This document shows, piece after piece, positions 42,038-48,712 of a stretch of 48,712 nt of DNA. A program made the position numbers and the translations under genes. The stretch lies in assembly GCA_011191975.1 (NCBI GenBank), contig DUFA01000134.1, forward strand, positions 1-48,712, in the 5' to 3' direction. Position 1 is the stretch's first letter, and the number at the start of each line of letters is the position of its first letter. The notes under the pieces are model-generated. The model was not told the origin of the DNA and made no database searches. It saw only the letters and a list, made by a program, of their open reading frames with translations. The stretch is from Dehalococcoidia bacterium. Its GTDB lineage: Bacteria > Chloroflexota > Dehalococcoidia > Dehalococcoidales > UBA2162.

Positions 42038-45000
42038 ATGAAGCAAAACAGGATTATTTATGTTTGTCGCGGAACCGGATGCGTCTCTGGCGGCGGTGAC
42101 CTTGTTTACGAGTCACTCCAAGCCGAAGTAGAAAAGCTAAACCTGAGTGATGTCGAGGTTGGTTTTACCGGCTGCCATGGTTTCTGTCAGCAGGGCCCGA
42201 ATGTAATTGTCGAACCCGATGGGATTTTTTACACCCATGTTGAACCTGAAGATGCCGCCGATATTGCCGCTTCTCACCTCCGTGATGGAAAACCTGTCGA
42301 ACGTCTCTACTATCACGATCCCGTTACCGATGAAGCCATCCCCAAATATTCCGATATCAAATTCTATGAAATGCAGGAACGGATTGTCCTTCGCAACTGT
42401 GGCCATATTAATCCGGAAAAAATAGAGGATTACCTTGAAAGAGGCGGTTATGGATCACTTCGTAAAGTACTCCTCGAAATGACTCCCGAAGGAGTAATAG
42501 ATGAGATCAAGAAATCAGGTTTACGTGGACGCGGGGGTGCCGGTTTCTCTACCGGGACCAAGTGGGAATTCGAACGTATCGCTGCCGGTTCGCCAAAATA
42601 CGCAATATGCAATGCTGACGAAGGAGATCCGGGAGCGTTCATGGACAGGTCGATCCTGGAAGCGGATCCTCATGCCGTAATCGAAGGTCTGACTATCGGT
42701 GCTTATGCAATGGGAGCCAGCAGAGGGTATGTATACGTCCGGGCTGAGTATCCATTGGCGGTGAGTCGATTGAAAATCGCTTTAAAACAGGCGAAAGAAA
42801 ACGGTTACCTGGGTGAGAATATCCTTGGTTCGAACTTCAGTTTTACAATCCAGATTAAACTTGGTGCCGGTGCGTTTGTGTGCGGTGAAGAAACCGCCTT
42901 GCTGGCATCGATTGAAAGTCGGCGAGGTATGCCCCGCCCTCGCCCTCCTTATCCCGCCAATTCCGGACTGGACGGTAAGCCAACTACCATCAACAACGTA
43001 AAAACACTGGCTACTGTTCCAATCATTATCGAAAAAGGAGCAGAGTGGTTTGCCGGCATCGGTACTGAAAAGAGTAAAGGTACCGCCGTATTCGCCCTTA
43101 CCGGCAAGATAGCCAACAGCGGACTTGTTGAAGTACCAATGGGGACTCCCCTGTCACATATAATCAATGATATCGGTGGTGGGGTACCGCGAGGAAAACA
43201 ATTTAAGTCCGTTCAGACCGGCGGTCCCTCCGGCGGTTGTATCCCGGCGCGACTTATCGATCTTCCCGTTGATTATGAATCGCTGGCTGGAGTCGGTTCG
43301 ATTATGGGTTCCGGTGGTATGGTTGTTCTCGACGAATCCACCTGTATGGTAGAAATCGCCCGTTACTTTCTCAGTTTTACTCAGGCGGAATCATGTGGCA
43401 AATGCACACCATGTCGGCTGGGAACAAGGCAGATGCTCGAAATCCTTACCAGGATTACAGAAGGAAAAGGAAAAGAAGGAGACATTGACACACTTCTAAA
43501 AATCGCCGCAACGGTCAAGGAAAGCTCCCTTTGTAATCTTGGTATGACAGCACCGAATCCCGTCATTTCCACTATTAATTATTTCCGTGACGAATATGAA
43601 ACGCATATTCTCGAAAAGAAATGTCCCGCAGCAGTTTGTGATGCCCTCATGATATCTCCTTGTCAGCATACCTGCCCGGTCGGGATAAACGTACCGAAGT
43701 ATGTCGCTCATATTGCTGAAGGAGAATATTTGGAAGCGGTGGAAACGATCCGTGAACGCAATCCTTTCCCCTCAATATGCGGTCGGATATGCCACCATCC
43801 CTGTGAATTGAGATGTCGTCGTGGAGAACTCGATGATCCGGTGGCTATTCGTGAACTTAAACGTTTTGCGTCAGACTGGTATTTCGCGAATGTAACGGAG
43901 AATCCGGAGCCATTCCCGGCAACAAAATCATCGCGTATTGCTGTCGTCGGAGCAGGACCGACAGGGCTGGCTTGTGCTTATTATCTGGCACAATCCGGGT
44001 ATCCGGTGACTGTGTTCGAAGCCCTGCCTGTCGGAGGTGGTATGCTCTCGGTCGCTATCCCTGAATTCCGCCTTCCCCGGGAGGTTATCCAAAGAGAGAT
44101 CGATTATATTGCCCAGAAAGGTGTCGAGATCAGGTATAACACACCCGTAAATACTAATTTCACAGTTGAGGATATAAAAGCTGAGGGATATGAAGCTGTC
44201 TTTATTGCTGCCGGAGCCCAGAGAAGTCAGCGTGTCGGAATTCCTGGTGAACTTGACGACATTGAAGGATTTTATTACGGACTCAAGTTTCTCAGGGATA
44301 CTAAACTTGGCAGAGCAATACGGGTAGGGAAACGTGCCGCTATTATTGGTGGGGGGAATGTAGCCCTGGATTCTGCCCGCACTGCGCTTCGACTGGGCGC
44401 TGAAGAAGTGAGTATTTATTACCGTAGATCACATGAAGAAATGCCGGTAACCGGGATTGAATATGACCAGGCAGTAGATGAAGGTATACACATAAACTTC
44501 CTTACCACTCCTACCAGGATAGTAAGTGATAACTGGAAAATATCAGGTCTTCAATGCAGCCGTATGAGCCTTGGAGCACCTGATGAAAGCGGAAGGCGAC
44601 GCCCGATACCTGTACCCGGATCGGAGTTCTTTGCTGAAGCTGATACCGTCATAGCTGCAGTCGGTCAGGCTCCTGACTTGTCATTCTTACCGGTGGACAG
44701 CGAACTTGAGCGAACGCGATGGGAGACTCTCGTGGTAGATAATAACACCCTTGCCACCAACGTCGAAGGAGTTTTTGCAGGAGGTGATTTCGTTACGGGA
44801 CCTGGTATGGTAATTGAAGCAATTGCAGCCGGAAGAAGAGCTTCCATTGCTATAGACAAATATCTTAACAAAGACTCTTCGCGAGTCGAAATGTATGACC
44901 TTAAGAAACGTGTGATTGACGATACTGTTGTAACCGAAACAGATGAATCGTGGGAAGAGCAGCCAAGACTTTCTGTCCCGATACTTCCACCCGGCGAAAG

Positions 45001-45094
45001 GAAAACGAGTTTCGATGAAGTGGAATTAAGTTTTTCCGAGGAAACGGCACGACAGGAAGCCAAACGTTGCCTGAGGTGTGATTTAGAAACGTAA
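42038..45094 (+). CDS. NuoF-GltD/NfnB-like fusion flavoprotein
   Basis: About 1018 residues in three parts. Residues 1-105 are a thioredoxin-like [2Fe-2S] domain (CRGTGC and GCHGFC). Residues about 125-510 are NuoF, with the NADH/FMN motif GRGGAGFSTGTKW, NADEGDPGAF, SLBB and the N3-type cluster SCGKCTPCRLGT...LCNLG. Residues about 530-1018 are a GltD/NfnB-type module with an N-terminal bis-[4Fe-4S] region (CQHTCPVG; ICGRICHHPCELRC), an FAD site VVGAGPTGLA and an NAD(P)H site IIGGGNVALDSARTA. Two flavins and two nucleotide sites in one chain suggest electron bifurcation or transhydrogenation. I prefer ATG 42038 over ATG 42023, which has no ribosome-binding site. Confidence 0.92.
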   Translation: MKQNRIIYVCRGTGCVSGGGDLVYESLQAEVEKLNLSDVEVGFTGCHGFCQQGPNVIVEPDGIFYTHVEPEDAADIAASHLRDGKPVERLYYHDPVTDEAIPKYSDIKFYEMQERIVLRNCGHINPEKIEDYLERGGYGSLRKVLLEMTPEGVIDEIKKSGLRGRGGAGFSTGTKWEFERIAAGSPKYAICNADEGDPGAFMDRSILEADPHAVIEGLTIGAYAMGASRGYVYVRAEYPLAVSRLKIALKQAKENGYLGENILGSNFSFTIQIKLGAGAFVCGEETALLASIESRRGMPRPRPPYPANSGLDGKPTTINNVKTLATVPIIIEKGAEWFAGIGTEKSKGTAVFALTGKIANSGLVEVPMGTPLSHIINDIGGGVPRGKQFKSVQTGGPSGGCIPARLIDLPVDYESLAGVGSIMGSGGMVVLDESTCMVEIARYFLSFTQAESCGKCTPCRLGTRQMLEILTRITEGKGKEGDIDTLLKIAATVKESSLCNLGMTAPNPVISTINYFRDEYETHILEKKCPAAVCDALMISPCQHTCPVGINVPKYVAHIAEGEYLEAVETIRERNPFPSICGRICHHPCELRCRRGELDDPVAIRELKRFASDWYFANVTENPEPFPATKSSRIAVVGAGPTGLACAYYLAQSGYPVTVFEALPVGGGMLSVAIPEFRLPREVIQREIDYIAQKGVEIRYNTPVNTNFTVEDIKAEGYEAVFIAAGAQRSQRVGIPGELDDIEGFYYGLKFLRDTKLGRAIRVGKRAAIIGGGNVALDSARTALRLGAEEVSIYYRRSHEEMPVTGIEYDQAVDEGIHINFLTTPTRIVSDNWKISGLQCSRMSLGAPDESGRRRPIPVPGSEFFAEADTVIAAVGQAPDLSFLPVDSELERTRWETLVVDNNTLATNVEGVFAGGDFVTGPGMVIEAIAAGRRASIAIDKYLNKDSSRVEMYDLKKRVIDDTVVTETDESWEEQPRLSVPILPPGERKTSFDEVELSFSEETARQEAKRCLRCDLET

Positions 45095-45124
45095 TACGGT
45101 TATGTTTGCAGCGGGAGGATTGTG

Positions 45125-45769
45125 ATGAAATCGATAACCAGGCAAAAACCATTTGAAGAAATACAGGAACAACTGGAACCATTCGACAGGATATTTATCG
45201 CAGGATGTGGAACATGTGCCACACTCACGGAGACTGGAGGCGTTGACCAGGTTAGAGAAATGAGTGACCAGCTCAATGAACTCGGAAAACGTATCAGTGG
45301 CACAACCGTTATCCCCACCGCCTGTGACGAAATGACTTCAGAAGTCATGAAGGAGCACAACCGGGCAATCGGAGACGCGAATTGCATTCTCGTTATGTCA
45401 TGTGCTCTTGGAGTGCACAGGATAAGCCTGTATATAGACAAACCTGTTATCCCCGCTCTGGATACCCTTTTTATTGCCGTAGAAGATACACCCGGTAATT
45501 TCCACGAGGTTTGTGCTCAATGCGGACAATGTGTCCTTGGAGAAACAGCAGGTATATGCCCGATCACCACCTGCCACAAGGGCCTCGTCAACGGGCCATG
45601 TGGTGGGACGAACGACGGAAAATGTGAGATTGACAGAGAAAAAGATTGTGCCTGGACCCTTATCTATAACCGATTAAAGGAACAGAATAGACTTTACCTG
45701 ATGAAAAAATATAATCCTCCTCACAATTTTCAGGTAACTCCAAGACCCGGTGTTCTAAAAATATCATGA
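45125..45769 (+). CDS. metV: MetV-like zinc/iron-sulfur protein (MTHFR C-terminal-like family)
   Basis: A 214-residue protein of the methylene-tetrahydrofolate reductase C-terminal-like family, the partner of MetF in acetogens. It carries AGCGTCATLTETGG, MSCALGVH and a Cys-rich C-terminal half (CAQCGQCVLG, CPITTCHKGLVNGPCGG, KCEID, DCAW), giving enough cysteines for one or two [4Fe-4S] clusters and a Zn site. In Moorella-type enzymes MetV links MetF to Hdr-type electron carriers; here the neighbours are NuoE, NuoF-GltD and the FdhA-like protein instead. The ATG at 45125 follows GGGAGG. Confidence 0.88.
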   Translation: MKSITRQKPFEEIQEQLEPFDRIFIAGCGTCATLTETGGVDQVREMSDQLNELGKRISGTTVIPTACDEMTSEVMKEHNRAIGDANCILVMSCALGVHRISLYIDKPVIPALDTLFIAVEDTPGNFHEVCAQCGQCVLGETAGICPITTCHKGLVNGPCGGTNDGKCEIDREKDCAWTLIYNRLKEQNRLYLMKKYNPPHNFQVTPRPGVLKIS

Positions 45770-45785
45770 CGGGGAGGTAGCGAAA

Positions 45786-46670
45786 ATGCCCGTGAGTTTT
45801 AAAGAGAAGTTAGATTCCGGTAAGTTCGTCATTACGAGTGAGATAGCTCCGCCTAAAGGAACGAACCTTGAACAAATGCATCATCATATACAAATGCTCA
45901 AGGATAAAGTCGATGCCTTAAACGTGACTGATCACCAGAGTTCGGTAATGAGATTCCCGTCGATCGGGGGTTGTATGGCTATTCGTGAGCACGACGGCGA
46001 AGCCATTCTCCAGATGACCTGCCGCGATCGTAATCGCATGTCTCTCCAGGCAGAGCTGATGCTCGCCTACACCAGAGGCATTAGAAACGTACTGTGCCTT
46101 ACCGGAGACGCCATACCCGTAGGTGACCATAAGGAAGCTAAAGGTGTTTTCGACCTTGACTCAGTACAGCTTCTTAGAACCATCCGTACCATGGAATCCG
46201 GATATGATCTGGGAGGGAATGAACTCGATGGGGTTGTGGAATTCTGTTCAGGGGCGATCGTTACTCCTGAAGCCAATCCCCTGGAACCCCAGTTGATAAA
46301 ATTCGAAAAGAAAGTTGAAGCCGGTGCTGTATTTTTTCAGACCCAGGCGGTCTATGACCTGGATAATTTCGTCAGCTTCATGCGATACGCTCGAAGATTT
46401 CCTGTAAAAATTCTTGCCGGTATCGTACTCCTCTCATCGGCAAGAATGGCAAGATACATGACCGAAAATGTACCCGGCATCTTCGTACCACAGAACCTGA
46501 TAGACGAGCTCTCATCGGCTCCAAAAGGTGAAGCACTCACGAAAGGTATAGAGATAGCCGGGCGCATGATAGCCACTCTCAAGAAAGACGCGATCTGCGA
46601 TGGTGTCCATATCATGGCAATAGGCAAAGAAGAAGTCGTACCGGATATTCTTGCCGCCGCCGGGATGTAA
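45786..46670 (+). CDS. metF: 5,10-Methylenetetrahydrofolate reductase
   Basis: A 294-residue FAD barrel enzyme. ITSEIAPPKGT holds the catalytic Glu region, DALNVTDHQ and CLTGDAIPVGDHKEAKGVFDLDSV are family blocks for FAD and folate binding, and AGAVFFQTQAVYD is the conserved late strand. It reduces methylene-THF to methyl-THF in the methyl branch of the Wood-Ljungdahl pathway. Short bacterial MetF with a MetV partner is typical of anaerobes using ferredoxin or a bifurcating complex. The gene lies 16 bp after metV behind GGGGAGG and ends the operon; hairpins follow. Confidence 0.95.
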   Translation: MPVSFKEKLDSGKFVITSEIAPPKGTNLEQMHHHIQMLKDKVDALNVTDHQSSVMRFPSIGGCMAIREHDGEAILQMTCRDRNRMSLQAELMLAYTRGIRNVLCLTGDAIPVGDHKEAKGVFDLDSVQLLRTIRTMESGYDLGGNELDGVVEFCSGAIVTPEANPLEPQLIKFEKKVEAGAVFFQTQAVYDLDNFVSFMRYARRFPVKILAGIVLLSSARMARYMTENVPGIFVPQNLIDELSSAPKGEALTKGIEIAGRMIATLKKDAICDGVHIMAIGKEEVVPDILAAAGM

Positions 46671-46706
46671 GACTACCTGATTTCAAAGTGTTTTTCTAAT
46701 AGAGGT

Positions 46707-46727
46707 AGTGCGGTTGAAAACCGCATT
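46707..46727 (+). terminator. Hairpin just after metF
   Basis: A seven-base stem TGCGGTT/AACCGCA with a GAA loop (46709-46725). No T-run follows directly, so termination is uncertain. Confidence 0.4.
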
Positions 46728-46805
46728 CTAGTTCAAAACTTGTGATAGATATTTTCTATCAAATATTGACGTCAATTTTGACGTTTCCTTATGGCAATTT
46801 ATAAA

Positions 46806-46835
46806 AGAGGGAGTCCTCATTTTTGGACTCCCTCT
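46806..46835. terminator. Convergent intrinsic terminator
   Basis: A perfect 11-base stem AGAGGGAGTCC/GGACTCCCTCT with an eight-base loop lies between metF (plus) and the lipoprotein gene (minus). Read on the minus strand it is followed by TTTTATAAA, a fair tail for ending the lipoprotein transcript. Confidence 0.65.
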
Positions 46836-46890
46836 ATTCAAGTTATCAGGACTTTATAAAAGGATTATCAGATTAACTTTTTCTTTTACA

Positions 46891-47658
46891 TCAGTCTTGT
46901 ATGTTAATATCTTTTACCGATATATTATCGAAATATACAGTCCGGGCAGGATAATTTGTGCCACTGCTCATTTGAAGGTAAATATAGGCCGTCGTGAAAC
47001 TCAGTTTATACTCCCGTAAATAGTATATCTCATTATCGTCCTCGAAAATCTTTAGAGTAGATCCTGATATAACCAGTTTTATCGTGTGTTTACCGGGTTC
47101 GAGATATTTCCCTACCGGCTTGTCTTTTTCATCTCGAGGTCCCCAATCCGTATAATGCGGGATCACTGCACCGTTTATCTTTTCCCATATATTGATTCGC
47201 ACATTACGACCCGGGGGAACGCCGGTATATTCGAATTTCAGCCAGTCATTCTCATTCTTTGGGTTTTCAGATATTGTGGGGCAAAGATACAGAGAAGCAG
47301 TGAGATAACAACCATTCGCCTGATCATTCCAATCGACGTCGAATGAGATTTCAAGATCGGTGTTCAGATCCAGTACTTCTTTACTTCTCACACCAAGGTA
47401 TTTCAAGGGATCGGAGGTTTCGAGTGTATTCGCCTGAAGTCTGAGCCGGAAATCATTTTTTTCGCTGATATCAACATCGCATACATCAACGGTATAATCG
47501 GCAAAATCACCGTCAGTAGTAATTTTCCATCGAGACGAGTCAAGAATCCCCTTTTCAAAGTCTTCTTTAAATATTAAATTATTATCAACAGTATTATGGC
47601 AGCCGAATAAAAATATCAGGAGGGTGAGAAAAACGTAGATTAATAGTCGTTGTAACAT
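46891..47658 (-). CDS. Lipoprotein with a concanavalin-like (LamG-type) fold
   Basis: About 255 residues. The start at ATG 47658 has AAGGA ahead and gives a lipoprotein signal (LQRLLIYVFLTLL, LFGC lipobox). An upstream in-frame extension has no signal logic and overlaps a terminator. The mature part begins FKEDFEKGILDSSRWKI and ends TVYFDNISVKDI, the pattern of jelly-roll glycan-binding or glycoside-hydrolase-associated modules. No catalytic glutamates can be assigned. Likely a surface-anchored carbohydrate-binding protein. It is separated from the upstream PKD/HYR gene by a terminator. Confidence 0.75.
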   Translation of the reverse strand: MLQRLLIYVFLTLLIFLFGCHNTVDNNLIFKEDFEKGILDSSRWKITTDGDFADYTVDVCDVDISEKNDFRLRLQANTLETSDPLKYLGVRSKEVLDLNTDLEISFDVDWNDQANGCYLTASLYLCPTISENPKNENDWLKFEYTGVPPGRNVRINIWEKINGAVIPHYTDWGPRDEKDKPVGKYLEPGKHTIKLVISGSTLKIFEDDNEIYYLREYKLSFTTAYIYLQMSSGTNYPARTVYFDNISVKDINIQD

Positions 47659-47752
47659 CAAAATGTATCCTTGGTGGATTTTCTTAAGAATAATGTTAAC
47701 GCGAATTAACCTTCTCTGCCAAATAATACAGATTCTGGTATTATAAAAATAC

Positions 47753-47788
47753 CGGGGAGGATATACGTTTTCAGACATATCCTCCCCG
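47753..47788 (-). terminator. Intrinsic terminator of the PKD/HYR gene
   Basis: A perfect 12-base GC-rich stem CGGGGAGGATAT/ATATCCTCCCCG (47753-47764 and 47777-47788). On the minus strand it is followed by GGTATTTTTATAA. It lies 25 bp after the stop codon at 47813, and the distance and tail make it the best terminator in the window. Confidence 0.8.
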
Positions 47789-47812
47789 TATCAATTCACT
47801 TCTTATTGAATC

Positions 47813-48712
47813 CTATTTTGGCAGAGGTGGTACTAAGCAGGAACAAGGAGTTCCAACGTTACCTGAATGATCTACGGCATAAATGGATATATCACCGTTT
47901 CCAATGATATGCCAAGCAACAGCGCCAGCTTTTCCTTTGTCACTACCTATCTTTTTCATCTCTGGAGTTGCATCGGCATCTTCAGTGTATTTGATAACAG
48001 TGCCGCTCGCAAACGGTCCGAATACTGTACCACTGCCGGTATCCACAACGAAGATCTCTGGTTCAGAATCGCATATATCCTCAGTATTCAGTTGGTAAAA
48101 GCCATCTGGGTTCTCACCAACGCCTTTGCCTTTTGCTTTTCCGGTAGGTTCTTCCTTACCGCTAGGGTTGATGAACGGAATACACCAAACATCGGGTGGT
48201 GTAGTATCGACTACGGTAACAGTCATTGAGCCAGTAGCAGTATTTCCGGAGTCGTCAGTTGCCGTAAAGGTGACGATCGTCTCACCTAGTGGAAATACCG
48301 CTGGTGCGTCGTCGCTTATGTCGACGTCTGTATCACATATGTCGGTCGCGGTAGCGGGATCCAGTGATACAGGCGTCCCGGCAAAACTCGTCTGCTCTTC
48401 CATTACATCATCCGGTACTGTTAGAACCGGTGGCGTAGTATCCACCACAGTGATAACAACAGTATCCGGGCAACATGAATCCAGAATTTCATCATTTACC
48501 ACCAAGGTTATCGTAGTAGTGCCAAGTGGGAGTGATACGATAGGACTCACACCAGTCGCCATACCTCCGCTCCAGGTCCATTCGTAAGTAATATCGTCCC
48601 CATCAGGATCTGATGAACCGGATCCGTCGAGTGTTACATTAACTCCCTGATAGTATGCCTGTTCCTTAATCTGATCAGGTCCAGCATCAGCAACAGGATT
48701 ACGAGTTTCTCC
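47813..48712 (-). CDS. Extracellular PKD/HYR-repeat protein, 5' end cut by window edge
   Basis: The frame is open from base 48712 to a stop at 47813 (299 codons), so the N-terminus lies outside the window; the ATG at 48562 is internal. The visible part starts with a PKD-like domain (ADAGPDQ, LDGSGSSDPDGD, ITYEWTW) followed by HYR-type repeats marked by VVDTTPP, DDSGNTATG and VDHSGNVGTP. These occur in large secreted adhesion or matrix proteins. A Lys/Gly-rich linker (GKAKGKGVG) interrupts the last repeat. Paired cysteines (ICD, CIP, CSC) suggest disulfides after export. The domains are structural, so no enzymatic function is assigned. Confidence 0.85.
   Translation of the reverse strand, partial: GETRNPVADAGPDQIKEQAYYQGVNVTLDGSGSSDPDGDDITYEWTWSGGMATGVSPIVSLPLGTTTITLVVNDEILDSCCPDTVVITVVDTTPPVLTVPDDVMEEQTSFAGTPVSLDPATATDICDTDVDISDDAPAVFPLGETIVTFTATDDSGNTATGSMTVTVVDTTPPDVWCIPFINPSGKEEPTGKAKGKGVGENPDGFYQLNTEDICDSEPEIFVVDTGSGTVFGPFASGTVIKYTEDADATPEMKKIGSDKGKAGAVAWHIIGNGDISIYAVDHSGNVGTPCSCLVPPLPK

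Noticed and set aside
43600-45094. Annotation of the C-terminal half as glutamate synthase small subunit
   Set aside because: The GltD fold is shared by many flavoproteins. It is fused to NuoF and no GltB is present, so glutamate synthesis is unlikely.
41551-45094. Part of a membrane-bound complex I
   Set aside because: Only NuoE- and NuoF-like genes are present, with a GltD fusion and no membrane subunits.
47659-47778. Longer N-terminus for the LamG-type lipoprotein
   Set aside because: It would overlap the terminator stem at 47753-47788 and hide the lipoprotein signal; the ATG at 47658 has a ribosome-binding site.
48126-48587. A 153-codon open frame on the plus strand near the right edge
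   Set aside because: Antisense to the PKD/HYR gene; the Val/Ser/Thr-rich repeats mirror the repeats on the minus strand.

Overview
The window reads as a stretch of a strictly anaerobic bacterial chromosome, densely coding, with operons on both strands and many GTG or TTG starts. Oxygen-sensitive chemistry dominates: a tungsten/molybdenum aldehyde:ferredoxin oxidoreductase, a class I benzoyl-CoA-reductase-like four-subunit system, many [4Fe-4S] proteins and methylene-tetrahydrofolate reductase of the Wood-Ljungdahl type. Together with GAF/NarL two-component pairs, a PlsX-DegV-FakA lipid set, LUD/Fe-S proteins and PKD/HYR/LRR lipoproteins, this fits an uncultured Chloroflexota (Dehalococcoidia-like) best. 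That assignment is an inference (about 60 %) and not a marker-gene result. No rRNA, tRNA, CRISPR array or insertion sequence was seen.

Layout. 1-1622 (minus): an edge-truncated LUD-domain/dicluster iron-sulfur protein and a MoaD-like protein. 1893-7013 (plus): AOR, a second MoaD-like protein, an aldo/keto reductase with two ferredoxin clusters, a nitroreductase and an OYE-family enzyme. 7098-11100 (plus): a MATE exporter and a pair of acyl-CoA dehydrogenase homologues. 11185-12126 (minus): a double VOC-domain protein. 12379-24897 (plus): one apparent 14-gene operon behind a good sigma-70-type promoter. It starts with BzdN/O/P/Q-like subunits (the last ATPase carries a fused ferredoxin) and runs into two MaoC/hotdog proteins, a divergent PlsX, ACP, FabL-type enoyl reductase, FabF, FabG, DegV/FakB, FakA and another SDR. 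25030-28382: an AT-rich segment with two lipoproteins (PKD-like, LRR) and a cupin. 28690-33591: a UROD-family protein (plus), then a minus-strand group of CpaF-like ATPase, K+ channel, exonuclease III and O-methyltransferase. 33721-35736: a VWA protein. 35949-38870: GAF histidine kinase, NarL-type regulator, and a double-receiver protein. 38883-46670 (plus): a formate-dehydrogenase-like/NuoG-like protein, NuoE, a NuoF-GltD fusion, MetV and MetF. 46891-48712 (minus): a lipoprotein and an edge-truncated PKD/HYR protein.

How the genes may work together. The first half looks like acyl/aryl-CoA and aldehyde redox metabolism coupled to ferredoxin. The long central operon joins ATP-driven low-potential reduction to an accessory fatty-acid elongation module without FabD, FabH or acetyl-CoA carboxylase, so it may build or modify an unusual acyl chain. 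The second redox operon is the other standout. Its FdhA-like subunit has lost the Sec/Cys, His and Arg that formate dehydrogenases need, and it is tied to NuoE, a NuoF-NfnB-like fusion and MetVF. It therefore looks like an undescribed flavin-based NAD(P)H/ferredoxin-linked methylene-THF reductase or transhydrogenase complex, possibly controlled by the double-receiver protein encoded just upstream.
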